Shown here: one piece after another, positions 1 to 9,123 of the stretch | How the letters are laid out: every line of letters begins with the position of its first letter | Numbering within the stretch: position 1 is the stretch's first letter | DNA from: Anisus vortex | Lineage: Eukaryota > Mollusca > Gastropoda > Planorbidae | NCBI GenBank assembly: GCA_949126835.1 | Contig: OX421495.1 | Coordinates: 22,912,533 to 22,976,532 of the forward strand | Direction: 5' to 3' | DNA: 64,000 nt | The notes under the pieces: generated by a model | What the model was told of the DNA's origin: nothing | What the model saw: only the letters and a program-made list of their open reading frames with translations | Databases searched by the model: none | Made by a program: the position numbers and the translations under genes

Positions 1-172
1 TGATTAGATAATACTCAATTAATTAATTATCAATTTCCTTATGACATTTCTTTATGAAAATATATCATTATAATTAATCGGATTATTAGTTAATAGGGTC
101 TAGCCTAAATTTAAATAAACTGCTTAGAAGAAGCTTCGAGGGCGTTTAACCTAAGCCGGTTAACGAGAATAA

Positions 173-1068
173 TCAGGTTCCTTTTTAGACATAATAATCG
201 ATGATTATCATCCAACCATCTCCATTGGTGGAAGACCCCTATACAATCTAAGATTTCCTGATGATATCGACCTGCTGGCCGGAAGCAACAAAGAACTACA
301 AGTGCTCACAGACAAGCTTGCAGATATAGAAAGGGCATACGGAATGGAAATCAGCTTAGAAAAGAGTAAAATAATGATTAACACCACAGCTGCCAGAAGT
401 GCAAACATCATATTGAACCTACAACAACTGGAAGAAGTTAAGAATTTCAAATATCTAGGAGCAATCCTATCCGTAGACGGACGCTGTGAGTCAGAAATTC
501 GAGAAAGGCTTGGGATTGCAATGGCGGCAATGGCTCGCCTAAACAGAATCTGGACCAACAAAAGCATTGGTCTTCCCCCAACAAAGCTCAGACTTTACAT
601 AGACCCTGTAAAAGCCATTGTTCTGTATGGATGTGAGACATGGACGCGGCTATCAGCAACTGAAAACAAGTTGCAGACTTTCGAAAATAAATGCATGAGA
701 AAAATACTTCGAATCTCCAACGTAGAACACGGGAATAATGTCTATGTGTGGGACAGAATAGTTTCAATTGCAGGCCCACAAGAAAACATTATGACAACAA
801 TCAAACGCCGCAAACTGAGATGGCTCGGTCATGTGTTGCGGCACAATAACCGGCCAAAAACAATCCCCCAGGGCACGGTGGAAGGTGAACGTTGGAGAGG
901 CCGTCAGTGGAGATGCTGGTTCGACAATGTAAAATATTGGACATGGCTGCAGTTGAGTCAAACGCTTAAGATAGGCAAAAGTGGAAATAAGTTGACTGCT
1001 GAGGTGTCCATTCGCTCCCCCCAACGACCACAACGGTCATGGGAATGACGATGATCATGATGATATAA
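173..1068 (+). pseudogene. 5'-truncated LINE, reverse transcriptase C-terminal half
   Basis: The frame is open from about 173 to 1048. It reads the end of a non-LTR reverse transcriptase: the catalytic box appears as FPDD (usually F/YADD) near 254-265, followed by the conserved FKYLGAILS, the LYGCETW block and a RRKLRWLGHVLR block that closes these polymerases. The copy ends in a GATGAT-rich tail near 1048-1068, as expected for a LINE 3' end. Nothing upstream of the catalytic box is present, so this is a 5'-truncated, dead copy; the A-to-P change in the catalytic box also argues against activity. A shorter copy of the same family lies at 47838..48065. Confidence 0.85.
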
Positions 1069-1082
1069 TAAACAATAAACAT

Positions 1083-1280
1083 AATTACCGTGAGTTTGTT
1101 TATATATTATATGTTTGTAAATGCAGTAAATGTATTTATTTATTGATATGTTTGTTTGCTATAGTCTCCTAGGCCGTTTGACCGATCGGCACAAAAGTTA
1201 AATGTATAAATTGCAAACTTTTTTTAAAATATATTTTTATTTTATCACTTATAATCATGAATGTGTTGATTTTAAAAAAG
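1083..1280. repeat. Left arm of a diverged inverted-repeat pair
   Basis: The sequence starting attaccgtgagtttgttta at about 1085 reappears as its reverse complement at 3268..3432. The match covers the central stretch with agtctc and the cggttt/aaaagttaaatgtataaattg block. Arms are about 150-200 bp and diverged. The outer ends could be flanked by TA, which would fit a mariner-type DNA transposon, but no transposase is visible between the arms. Confidence 0.5.
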
Positions 1281-1406
1281 GAAAAAAAAAATCCAATTAT
1301 GCAAATACATATAATCGCAACGAACCGCCATTTCCGTTTATTTACTATGTTCAAAGCGAGGTCTTATCGAATTTTCCCAATAATTGCCCTTGCAGTCAGT
1401 TGATTC

Positions 1407-1876
1407 TTCTTCTTCTTCTTCTATCCCATAACCCGAGTGAGGGTAGTTGGGGCACCATTTTTTGACAGTTGGATGATTTTATGCCATTTGTCTCGGTCTC
1501 TGGGAGTCTGCAAGAGACAAGCCGGTCCACTCCTTGATGTCATCATCCCACCGTCTCTTCTGCCTACCTCTCTTTCTTCCACCCCGCACTGTGCCCTGCA
1601 GGATGGTTTTCGCCAGGCCTTGGGATCTTGCCACATGCCCATACCATCTGAGTTTTCTGGATTTAATGGCGCTGAGTAGATCCTCGTGAGGGCCGATGAC
1701 GTTGGTGATTCGCTCACGGACAGCCTTATTTGTAACTCGATATTTGTAGATGTTTACAATTTTACGGCGGCATCTCATTTCCAGGGCTCTGATTCTTTTC
1801 TGGAGATCTGCTGTAAGTGTCCATGTTTCACAGCCGTACATAAAAACTGCCATCCTTCGCCAGATGTTTTTTAGCT
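1407..1876 (-). pseudogene. LINE 3' fragment, reverse transcriptase C-terminus
   Basis: On the minus strand the reading frame 1853..1479 shows MYGCETWTLTADLQ, RRKIVNIYKY and SRKLRWYGHVARS, then the RGRQKRRWDDDIKEWTGL block, the standard C-terminal signature of RTE/CR1-like non-LTR polymerases. The 3' end carries an AAG-type tail (TTC repeats at 1407-1420 on the plus strand). It is severely 5'-truncated and has no endonuclease or catalytic core. A second copy of the same family ends at 63625..63735. Confidence 0.8.
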
Positions 1877-2308
1877 TGCAAAGTGCAGCAGTTGTTTATT
1901 AACGTAATCTTTTTTTTTTAAAGGTACGCACCAGCAATTTGGCTTGGAGAGTTTGAATGTTGTACTGTTAACAAATACTAACGTATGACGTAATGTCTAT
2001 CAAATATTTTTTTTCCATTATAGATGTTTGCTTTATCCTTTTAAGTAATAGCATAGACTATAAAACACATGTACCGCTTGCTTTAGTATTTCTGCTATAT
2101 GATGACTCGAAAGACTGCTTTTCGGAATTTCCGATTCGTTGGTTGGTCTGAAAGGTTCATTACAAGTGTCTTTTTAGGTCCAACAAGTGTAGCAACAGCT
2201 GTAAAATCTCCATGAGCACTCATTTTGCATATTGAAAGTTATATCAAGTTGGTCCGATGCTTTACTTTTTTTTTATATCGAAGGACAAAACTAGGTAAAT
2301 TCTCTTTC
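1877..2308. other. Non-coding stretch
   Basis: I see no coding frame, RNA gene or clear repeat here; the sequence is AT-rich with short T runs. Confidence 0.4.
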
Positions 2309-2350
2309 TTCCTGAGTGGCTTCCTGGCATATAATGGGTTACCTGAACTC
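2309..2350 (+). repeat. Fragment of dispersed repeat R1
   Basis: The stretch containing cctgagtgg...ataatgggttacctgaa resembles the start of the repeat seen better at 5733..5923 and 34826..34896. Only the first ~40 bp is recognisable. Confidence 0.4.
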
Positions 2351-2430
2351 GGTACGCGACGTTTTGGTTCGACAGTTTTGGTGCGATTGAATAAAGCTTC
2401 CCCCCCCCCCATAAAGAACATTTTCAGTTA

Positions 2431-3267
2431 AGAACAGGACATATAGCACTTAAATCACTTCTAATTCAACACATTGACCTAACTACTGACATTGCCCCTC
2501 ACTCACAAGCAACAGCAGAACTTTAAATGTTTTGTTTGATAGCAGACACCAAAGTCATAAATTGAGTATTTCAATAACACAACCAACAGAAACAATTCTT
2601 TATTATACAAAAACTTGTATTCTGATTACCAAATCTAGAAAAAGAAAAAAAAAATATCAGGTACCACACACACAAACACACACAAAAAAAAAAGAAAAAA
2701 AAAGACACATAAATAACACTCTTTATATTGCGCATCTTAAAATCCTTTATATTATTTACTTCGCTTTTGTGTCGTGTTCAAAGGGAAATAATGAAGAATA
2801 TTGTTTTGGTGTCAATCACTGATCTATAAAAAGAATGGATTGCGCCTTCTTAATAAATTGGTTTGAGCAAAGTGAAGACAGAGAAATCTAATAATGTACA
2901 CCTCACTTATCGATGTAAAAAAAAATTATGTTTAAAACTGATCTATAAATAGATCGGAACGGAATCTATGTTGCTGCCGTTTTACACAATATGCATATGA
3001 ATTATTGCTGTCAAGCTTCTGAATTTTTATTAATAATATAAAACTAACAATAATACTATCAAATGAAAAAAAAAAAGAAAACAAATACCTAATAGTAAAA
3101 AAAAATTGATAATACAAAAAGTAGACAGCAATATTGCGCTGCACGAAAACCCGGTCCCGAAACACACTAAATGTGAAAGCATTTCAAAGGGACATAATTC
3201 GTAAATGGCGCCCGTTTTATAACCTTAGCATACGGTAATTAGTAATATGTCTAAGTTTATTTTTAAA
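2431..3267. other. Non-coding A-rich stretch
   Basis: Contains A-rich and CA/CAAA simple sequence at 2636-2712 and several short A runs. A short block near 2815-2845 (ctgatctataaaaagaatgg) recurs inverted near 3503-3532, but nothing else supports an element. No coding frame is supported. Confidence 0.4.
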
Positions 3268-3432
3268 AAAATCAATTAACGAATTAAGCAATATTGTTGA
3301 TAAGATAAACATTTCTTTTGGAGGACGTTTCCAATTTATACATTTAACTTTTAAACCGATTAGTCAATCGGCTTAAGAGACTATTGAGCAGAAACAAACA
3401 TCTAAATAAATAAACAAACTCACGGTAATTAT
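3268..3432. repeat. Right arm of inverted-repeat pair
   Basis: Reverse complement partner of 1083..1280, ending aaacaaactcacggtaat. It is followed by a short AT run at 3430-3442. Confidence 0.5.
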
Positions 3433-3590
3433 ATATATATATCGATCAGTGACAGTAGGAAAAAAATGGCGGAAATTTCTTCAAGAATGTTACTTCCGAG
3501 CCTAATCCATTCTTTTTAGAGATCAGTGTTGTCAATTCTGAAGTTTTGACCCCAAAAACTTAGATGCAAAAAAAAAAAAAAAAATGTTAA

Positions 3591-3663
3591 CCCTTCCCGT
3601 ACCGACCTACTTCTATCTATGCTGCCTACAGTTCCGCTATATACGCGCCCGGGACTGTAAGGG
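3591..3663. mobile_element. Possible piggyBac-type miniature remnant
   Basis: A 73-bp segment is flanked on both sides by TTAA (3587..3590 and 3664..3667) and has imperfect inverted ends beginning CCCTT. TTAA targets with CCY ends are typical of piggyBac-like elements. It is very short, so chance is a real alternative. Confidence 0.3.
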
Positions 3664-4239
3664 TTAAGGGATTTTTTTAAAAATATAGTAGATATTCTGT
3701 TTAATTTTAAATATTGTTTTAAAATAGAATATATTTTTATAGTATTCCATGGCAGGGTGTAGAATTACAGATAATGGATATGTTATCAACTATAAATCTA
3801 GCCTGCAGCGCAGCCTGCTATACATAACAAATAACAGATCTAGACAAGGGAAGATATTTTATAACAACTGAGACTTCTATACCCGACTGGACTGTATAGG
3901 CCTATATAGCTAACATCGGATTCAAATAACACAAAATGTCCGTTTGGGGCGAACTTATATCCTTGTATATGTCTATAGCTATTACATTTTGATAACCTGG
4001 TCTGAATTTTGAACTGATTTTTGCTACCCAGAAAAAAAGTTTTTTTTTGTGGGCCAGTAAGTGTAAAATCTGGGTTATGCCAGATTTGGATAGTACCTAC
4101 TACCTACAAAGTAAGTTGAAGTTTTAGAAATTTAAAAAAGGTTATGGGTGTGTAGTCTATAGGCCTATATCTCTATAGATAGAAGGATGGATGGATGATA
4201 GATGATTGGGTGGATGGATAGATAGATTCATCAATAAAT

Positions 4240-4515
4240 CGTTAGATCGATACTTGGGGGAGCTATCATCTCCTACCAAGCGCGTCCCCAGGTGGCGGAT
4301 AGGGGAATGACCTTTAGATATAAGGGTTAGCCGTGAATACTGAATAAGCGGCCGCGGACCAATTGGTAGCAGACATTTAAGGAGAGAAAACTCCGAAAAT
4401 AAATCAACTGCTGCCTTGCAGATGGCCTTGGCTGATGGAAGCAAATCCAGAAAAATCAGCAGGCTGAAGCCGGAGGCAGTGGACCTTAATGGCGCAAAAC
4501 ACACTGCCACGCAGT
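4240..4515 (+). other. Unique insert within GATA/GGAT arrays, possible LINE 5'-UTR
   Basis: This GC-richer block sits inside tetranucleotide repeat (4180-4235 on the left, 4521 onward on the right). Its composition and the ctgctgccttgca motif resemble the untranslated leader at 15165-15360 of the RTE-type LINE. No coding frame is present. Assignment as a LINE leader fragment is an inference. Confidence 0.3.
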
Positions 4516-4520
4516 TCTCA

Positions 4521-5690
4521 GTTTGAGAACGACAGACAGACAGACAGACAGATAGATAGATATATAGATAGATAGATGAATGGATGAATGGATGAATGGA
4601 TGAATGGATGAATGGATGGATGGATGGATGGATGGATGAATGGATGGATGGATGAATGGATGGATGGATGGATGGATGAATGAATGGATGGATGGATGGG
4701 TGAATGAATGGATGGATGGATGAATGGATGGATGGATGCATGGATGGATGGATGAATGGATGGATGGATGGATGGATGGATGAATGAATGGGTGGATGGA
4801 TGGATGAATGGATGGATGGATGAATGGATGAATGGATGAATGGATGAATGGATGAATGGATAGATGGATGGATGAATGGATGGATGAATGGATGAATGAA
4901 TGGATGAATGGATGAATGGATGAATGGATGAATGGATGAATGGATGGATGGATGGATGGATGAATGGATGGATGGATGGATGGATGAATGGATGCATGGA
5001 TGGATGAATGGATGGATGGATGGATGAATGGATGAATGGATGAATGGATGAATGGATGAATGGATGAATGGATGAATGGATGGATGAATGGATGGATGGA
5101 TGGATGGATGAATGAATGGATGGATGGGTGGATGAATGGATGGATAGATGGATAGATGAATGGATGGATGGATGGATGAATGGATGGATGGTTGGATGGA
5201 TGAATGGATGAATGGATGAATGGATGGATGGATGGATGAATGGATGGATGGATGAATGGATGAATGGATGAATGGATGGATGGATGGATGAATGGATGGA
5301 TGGATGAATGAATGGATGGATGGGTGGATGGATGGATGAATGGATGGATGGATGAATGGATGAATGAATGGATGGATGAATGGATGGATGAATGGATGAA
5401 TGGATGAATGGATGAATGGATGAATGGATGAATGGATGAATGAATGAATGGATGGGTGGATGGATGGATGAATGGATGGATGAATGGATGAATGGATGAA
5501 TGGATGAATGGATGAATGGATGGATGGATGAATGGATGGATGAATGGATGAATGGATGAATGGATGGATGGATGGATGGATGAATGAATGGATGGATGGA
5601 TGGATGGATAGAATCACGGATAGATAGATATAGAAATGATAGATAGATGGATGGATGGATGGATGGATCGATATCAGACGGATTAAAGAT
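4521..5690 (+). repeat. Long GGAT/GAAT tetranucleotide array
   Basis: A short GACA/GATA run (4530-4577) leads into about 1 kb of gatg(g/a)atg repeats up to about 5610, then a GATA/GGAT edge to about 5690. The interspersed GAAT variants follow no fixed higher-order period that I can see. The long minus-strand frames rich in Ile-His-Pro-Ser are products of the repeat, not genes. Confidence 0.97.
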
Positions 5691-5732
5691 AGATAGATGA
5701 TAGACACCTGATACATAGGAAACTAAGATACT

Positions 5733-5923
5733 AATCTTTCTTCCCGAGTGGCACTCGGACATGGAATGGGTGGCCTGAATAAACCAGGAAAACCAGTAAC
5801 TTAACATTTAAAACATTAATAAAGATGCAAGACTAGACTCAAACCAGCGATTAGCGTAGGACGCAATAATCTTATTTATTGAAGGGGCGTCTAAAATATA
5901 TAAGTTAAGATAAATAAAAGATA
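5733..5923 (+). repeat. Dispersed repeat R1, best uninterrupted copy
   Basis: Runs from cttcccgagtggcactcgg through gcaagactagact and gcgtaggacgcaataat. Other copies lie at 34826..34896 plus 35572..35700, and on the minus strand at 14898..14962 and at 15025..15132 plus 18550..18590. Because this copy is continuous it serves as the empty-site reference for LINEs inserted in two other copies. The Mutator-like element begins immediately after it. Confidence 0.65.
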
Positions 5924-5931
5924 GAACAGAT
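5924..5931. repeat. Target-site duplication, left (gaacagat)
   Basis: Eight bases identical to 7157..7164, directly abutting the inverted-repeat element. An 8-9 bp duplication is typical of Mutator-like elements. Confidence 0.8.
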
Positions 5932-6100
5932 GGTGTACGGACATTTCATCCCGCGACATTTGATCCCGTGACAGTTACTCCCTGACACTTAATCCCACGA
6001 CAGATAATCCCATGACACTTGGTCCCGCGACACTTAATCCCTCCCTTCCCGCGAGATAGTCCCATATAACACTTAATCCCTCCCGCGTACATGTACACTA
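5932..6100 (+). repeat. MULE terminal inverted repeat, left
   Basis: Reverse complement of 6990..7156 with only scattered differences, the clearest within the first dozen bases. Internal near-repeats share the catttcatcccgcg / acacttaatccc theme. Confidence 0.9.
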
Positions 6101-6226
6101 AGAAAAAATAAAACAAATGTATTTAAACAGTACATTTAGATTTATTAATCAGTACATTTATACTTATTAAACAGTACATTTATACTTATTACACAGTACA
6201 TTTAGATTTATTAAACACTATATTTA

Positions 6227-6448
6227 TTACACAGTACATTTAACACAATTTAATAAAATAAAAGATATAATTTCATCGTTCTTGGTAGCAATACGTGCAC
6301 GGCATCTGGTTTTCTGGTGAAGTTTGCAACGCCAATGAATTGTCCCATTCGTACACTCCCTATGTTTGACGAATTCATATTGCTTGTGTAACAAAGACTG
6401 CTTGCCTTTCGACGTTGTACCAAAAGTGATTTTATCAGCCATATCCAC
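6227..6448 (-). pseudogene. FLYWCH zinc-finger fragment inside the MULE
   Basis: This 73-residue frame reads ITFGTTSKGKQSLLHKQYEF, then HWRCKLHQKTRCRARI. That is the FLYWCH pattern: an aromatic/Gly-Lys strand, then W-x-C, then C-x-A-R. The domain should end with paired histidine ligands; here the frame runs into an unrelated tail (ISFILLNC) and the final His-x-His is not seen, so the finger is truncated. In MULEs this domain is thought to bind the terminal repeats. It may be a short decoy DNA-binding protein or just decayed coding sequence; the second is more likely. Confidence 0.6.
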
Positions 6449-6989
6449 AAGTATAAATCCAAGATATCCGTAGAACAGAGCTAAAAGCTTAAGAAAACAT
6501 CTGAAACAAAAATTGTTTTTATTAACATTTAGGGTCCTAAAGAGGGCGGTCCAGTGAGCGACGCCATTTAGTCATATCTTAACTCATTGCCCAATGAAAG
6601 CAAAGGCCGCGCCCCTTCCAACCAGGTCACCTGTCATTTAGTCTTCAACTAAATTGGAAACAATTAATACAGGACAGTTTACAATGACCCAATTCATTAT
6701 CTAACCTAGTCGTTGGGGTCACAAGGAGCGGTCACTACAAATAAGCAAAGCCGACATATCTTTCTGACAATCTCTTTGTATACCAATCAAAGCAAGTCTC
6801 GCTCGACCTCAGACCAACACTCCTTCTTTGACAACCATCTGGTTGAGGATTGTCACTTGAACATTACGCATAAGGGTTCCCCTAAAGTGGCTAAAATAAG
6901 AAAACACATTTTATTAGTAATTATTATTCCTACCAATTAGTGAGTACTTTTGTGACAACTAGTTCTCCAAATACGTTTATTTTTTCTTA

Positions 6990-7156
6990 GTTTACATGTC
7001 CGCGGGAGGGATTAAGTGTTATATGGGACTATCTCGCGGGAAGGGAGGGATTAAGTGTCGCGGGACCAAGTGTCATGGGATTATCTGTCGTGGGATTAAG
7101 TGTCAGGGAGTAACTGTCACGGGATCAAATGTCGCGGGATGAAATGTCACCAAACC
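6990..7156 (-). repeat. MULE terminal inverted repeat, right
   Basis: Inverted partner of 5932..6100, ending ...gggatgaaatgtcaccaaacc immediately before the gaacagat duplication. Confidence 0.9.
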
Positions 7157-7164
7157 GAACAGAT
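7157..7164. repeat. Target-site duplication, right (gaacagat)
   Basis: Exact copy of 5924..5931. Confidence 0.8.
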
Positions 7165-7524
7165 ACAAAGTATAATTGCATTTATTTTTTAACAGGGTGC
7201 ACCTACTTAGACATGATTTCCAGATTATGTATGTTTCTGCGTGTTCCACTTCCATGTGTTCTTATGTGGGCCACAATGGAATGTCTTACGCGCTGCCTTT
7301 GATTTGAATCTCGTCGTGTTTTGTATTTAGGAAAAAAACGCGCCATGTATCAGAATGGATCTGTCACTAGTGTAAACAGGAAGGAAGCAGTAAACATTTA
7401 CTTCCGAGACTACTACACACCTTTTTGAATATATATTATTTTATTTTACCACTCACATTTCTTCTGATAGTTTTTTGTAACTTCGTATCTTATATTTTAC
7501 ACAAGATTATTGCGTCCTTCATTA
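7165..7524. other. Non-coding stretch
   Basis: No coding frame or clear repeat is visible between the MULE and the SINE. Confidence 0.4.
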
Positions 7525-7525
7525 A

Positions 7526-7657
7526 GCCGGTGGCCGCGCGGCAGCGCGTTCGGCTGGTGTAGCGAGAGACCTGGGTTCGAATTTAGGTGAAGGCTAGGAT
7601 TTATTCTTGGGTCTGGAGGGTGTCCCTGAGTTTACCTAGCTCTGATGGGTACCCATC
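7526..7657 (+). repeat. tRNA-derived SINE, 5' part (split by Gypsy-1)
   Basis: The head carries a box A-like tggccgcgcgg (about 7531-7541) and a perfect box B core ggttcgaat (7574..7582), the internal RNA polymerase III promoter of tRNA-derived SINEs. The body (gggtctggagggtgtccctgag...gatgggtacc) is shared with copies at 53299, 44643 and 20108. The sequence stops at ccatc, the target duplication of Gypsy-1, and resumes at 14692. Confidence 0.8.
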
Positions 7658-8018
7658 TGTGACCGTTATTTTGTAATTACTATGTATACAACTCTCAGGG
7701 AGATCACATTATATAATAATAAACAATGAACAAACTGCCGGCTTTTAGTAGAAATGAGAACTCAATATTTAATGCAATTTATGTACAAGATGAATTCAAA
7801 TATATCACAGTTTATATAGCCTAGTCTAAAACACGTCCAGCCACTACCAAATTCTAAGGTCGTCTATCTTTACTCCCAAATCTACGCTACGTTTTACCTA
7901 ACTCCTACGTCATTGTTTCTAACGTAAAACGTCACTCGTTTATTCCATACATTAACACCGGGTTAGAGATTATAAAAATTGTCCCATAAAACAACTATCT
8001 ATATTTTAAATCCTCACA
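7658..8018 (-). repeat. Gypsy-1 3' LTR
   Basis: 361 bp with TG...CA ends. On the minus strand it is preceded at 8019-8030 by a purine-rich gatgggggaa, the expected polypurine tract abutting the 3' LTR. Confidence 0.93.
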
Positions 8019-8030
8019 TTCCCCCATCGA
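8019..8030 (-). other. Gypsy-1 polypurine tract
   Basis: On the minus strand the bases next to the LTR read gatgggggaa, the usual primer site for plus-strand DNA synthesis in LTR elements. Confidence 0.65.
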
Positions 8031-8663
8031 CCCTTTAAATTTGTCATACAAATTTCTTAAAATAAAATCCCTATCTCCGTCAAATACTTTGATAAAATTA
8101 AATATATATATCCTTAATCCCCTGTCTTTAATCATATAATTATATAAATAATCATAATTATCATGCATATTAAAATAATTTATGCAACACAAATAACCTT
8201 TAACAAAACCAACAATTTCATCAATATATTAATATATTAACCAATAACTTTCACTAATATCTATGTCCATAATGTTTCAAAGTATATCCTGTCCTGTATC
8301 ACTGAAATACACAAACCAACATTATAAATATCAAATCCGAACACAACAGTTCATACTGGTCCATGTAATATCATTGCAACCTTCCTCTTCTGAACGTCCA
8401 ACAATACATTTATTGAATATTTCATAGGTCCTTTGTAGATTATCCATCCTGTAGAGTTTCAACACCTTGATAAAATAGTTCCAATAATGTCACAACAATA
8501 ATTACAATGCATTGTTCACAGATACATCTCAAGAATTTACCATTGAATACTTAACCACGAGCTGTCTGTCTGTAAGCAATACAGTGTTGAATTGGTCATA
8601 AACCAAAAAAAATGTATAATGTTATCAATAACGTGTTGATCTGTTGATTCCTCCATATGTTGA

Positions 8664-8872
8664 TGACATGACCTTCATTCCGCGTTGACAATGTAAATGT
8701 ACCTTAATCATGCAACGACATGACCTTGATTCTATGTTGATTATGTCAATATACCTTGATATAGCGATGACATGACCTCGATTCCATGTTGATAATGTCA
8801 ATATACCTTGATATAGCGATGACAAGACCTCGATTCCATGTCAGCACCATAAATGTACTCTTCATATGATGT
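8664..8872 (-). repeat. 52-bp tandem repeat in Gypsy-1 3' region
   Basis: The gacatgacc motif recurs at 8664, 8717, 8769 and 8821, a period of 52-53 bp over about four copies. It lies between the pol stop and the 3' LTR (about 1.1 kb non-coding), where Gypsy elements often carry variable tandem repeats. Confidence 0.8.
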
Positions 8873-9123
8873 CTTCATGTTTGCGTTTGATATGGTGTCC
8901 ATAAAAACCGTTCACGATAATGTGAGGACGTGATAGAACATCTCTCACTTACAAATGGTACGTTGTGCTTGAATCACCGTGCTTCCGTTGTAGAACCATT
9001 TCTCGTCCAGAACCTTTGGAAAAAATCAATATTTCATTAACACCGTATCTATACTTTATATTTACATGAAAAATAATTTTTAACCGCGTTCCAAACTGGT
9101 GATTACGTATCAAACAACACACC

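Larger units (their letters stand above)
5932..7156. mobile_element. Mutator-like (MULE) non-autonomous transposon, 1225 bp
   Basis: Bounded by gaacagat duplications and by nearly perfect terminal inverted repeats of about 165-175 bp (5932..6100 and 6990..7156). The arms themselves consist of degenerate ~14-bp units of the form gacacttaatcccgc. The interior carries a minus-strand FLYWCH zinc-finger fragment (6227..6448). FLYWCH fingers accompany MULE transposases in many animals, and long TIRs with 8-9 bp duplications fit that superfamily. No transposase core (MULE DDE domain) is present, so the copy cannot move by itself. Confidence 0.8.

Noticed and set aside
4157..5807. Minus-strand frames of 519 and 429 residues made of Ile-His-Pro-Ser/Phe repeats
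   Set aside because: They are translations of the GGAT/GAAT tetranucleotide array in two overlapping frames; a 4-bp repeat gives a 4-residue peptide in every frame.
7526..7600. A possible functional tRNA gene
   Set aside because: Boxes A and B are present, but the cloverleaf stems do not pair and the body continues into SINE sequence shared with other copies.
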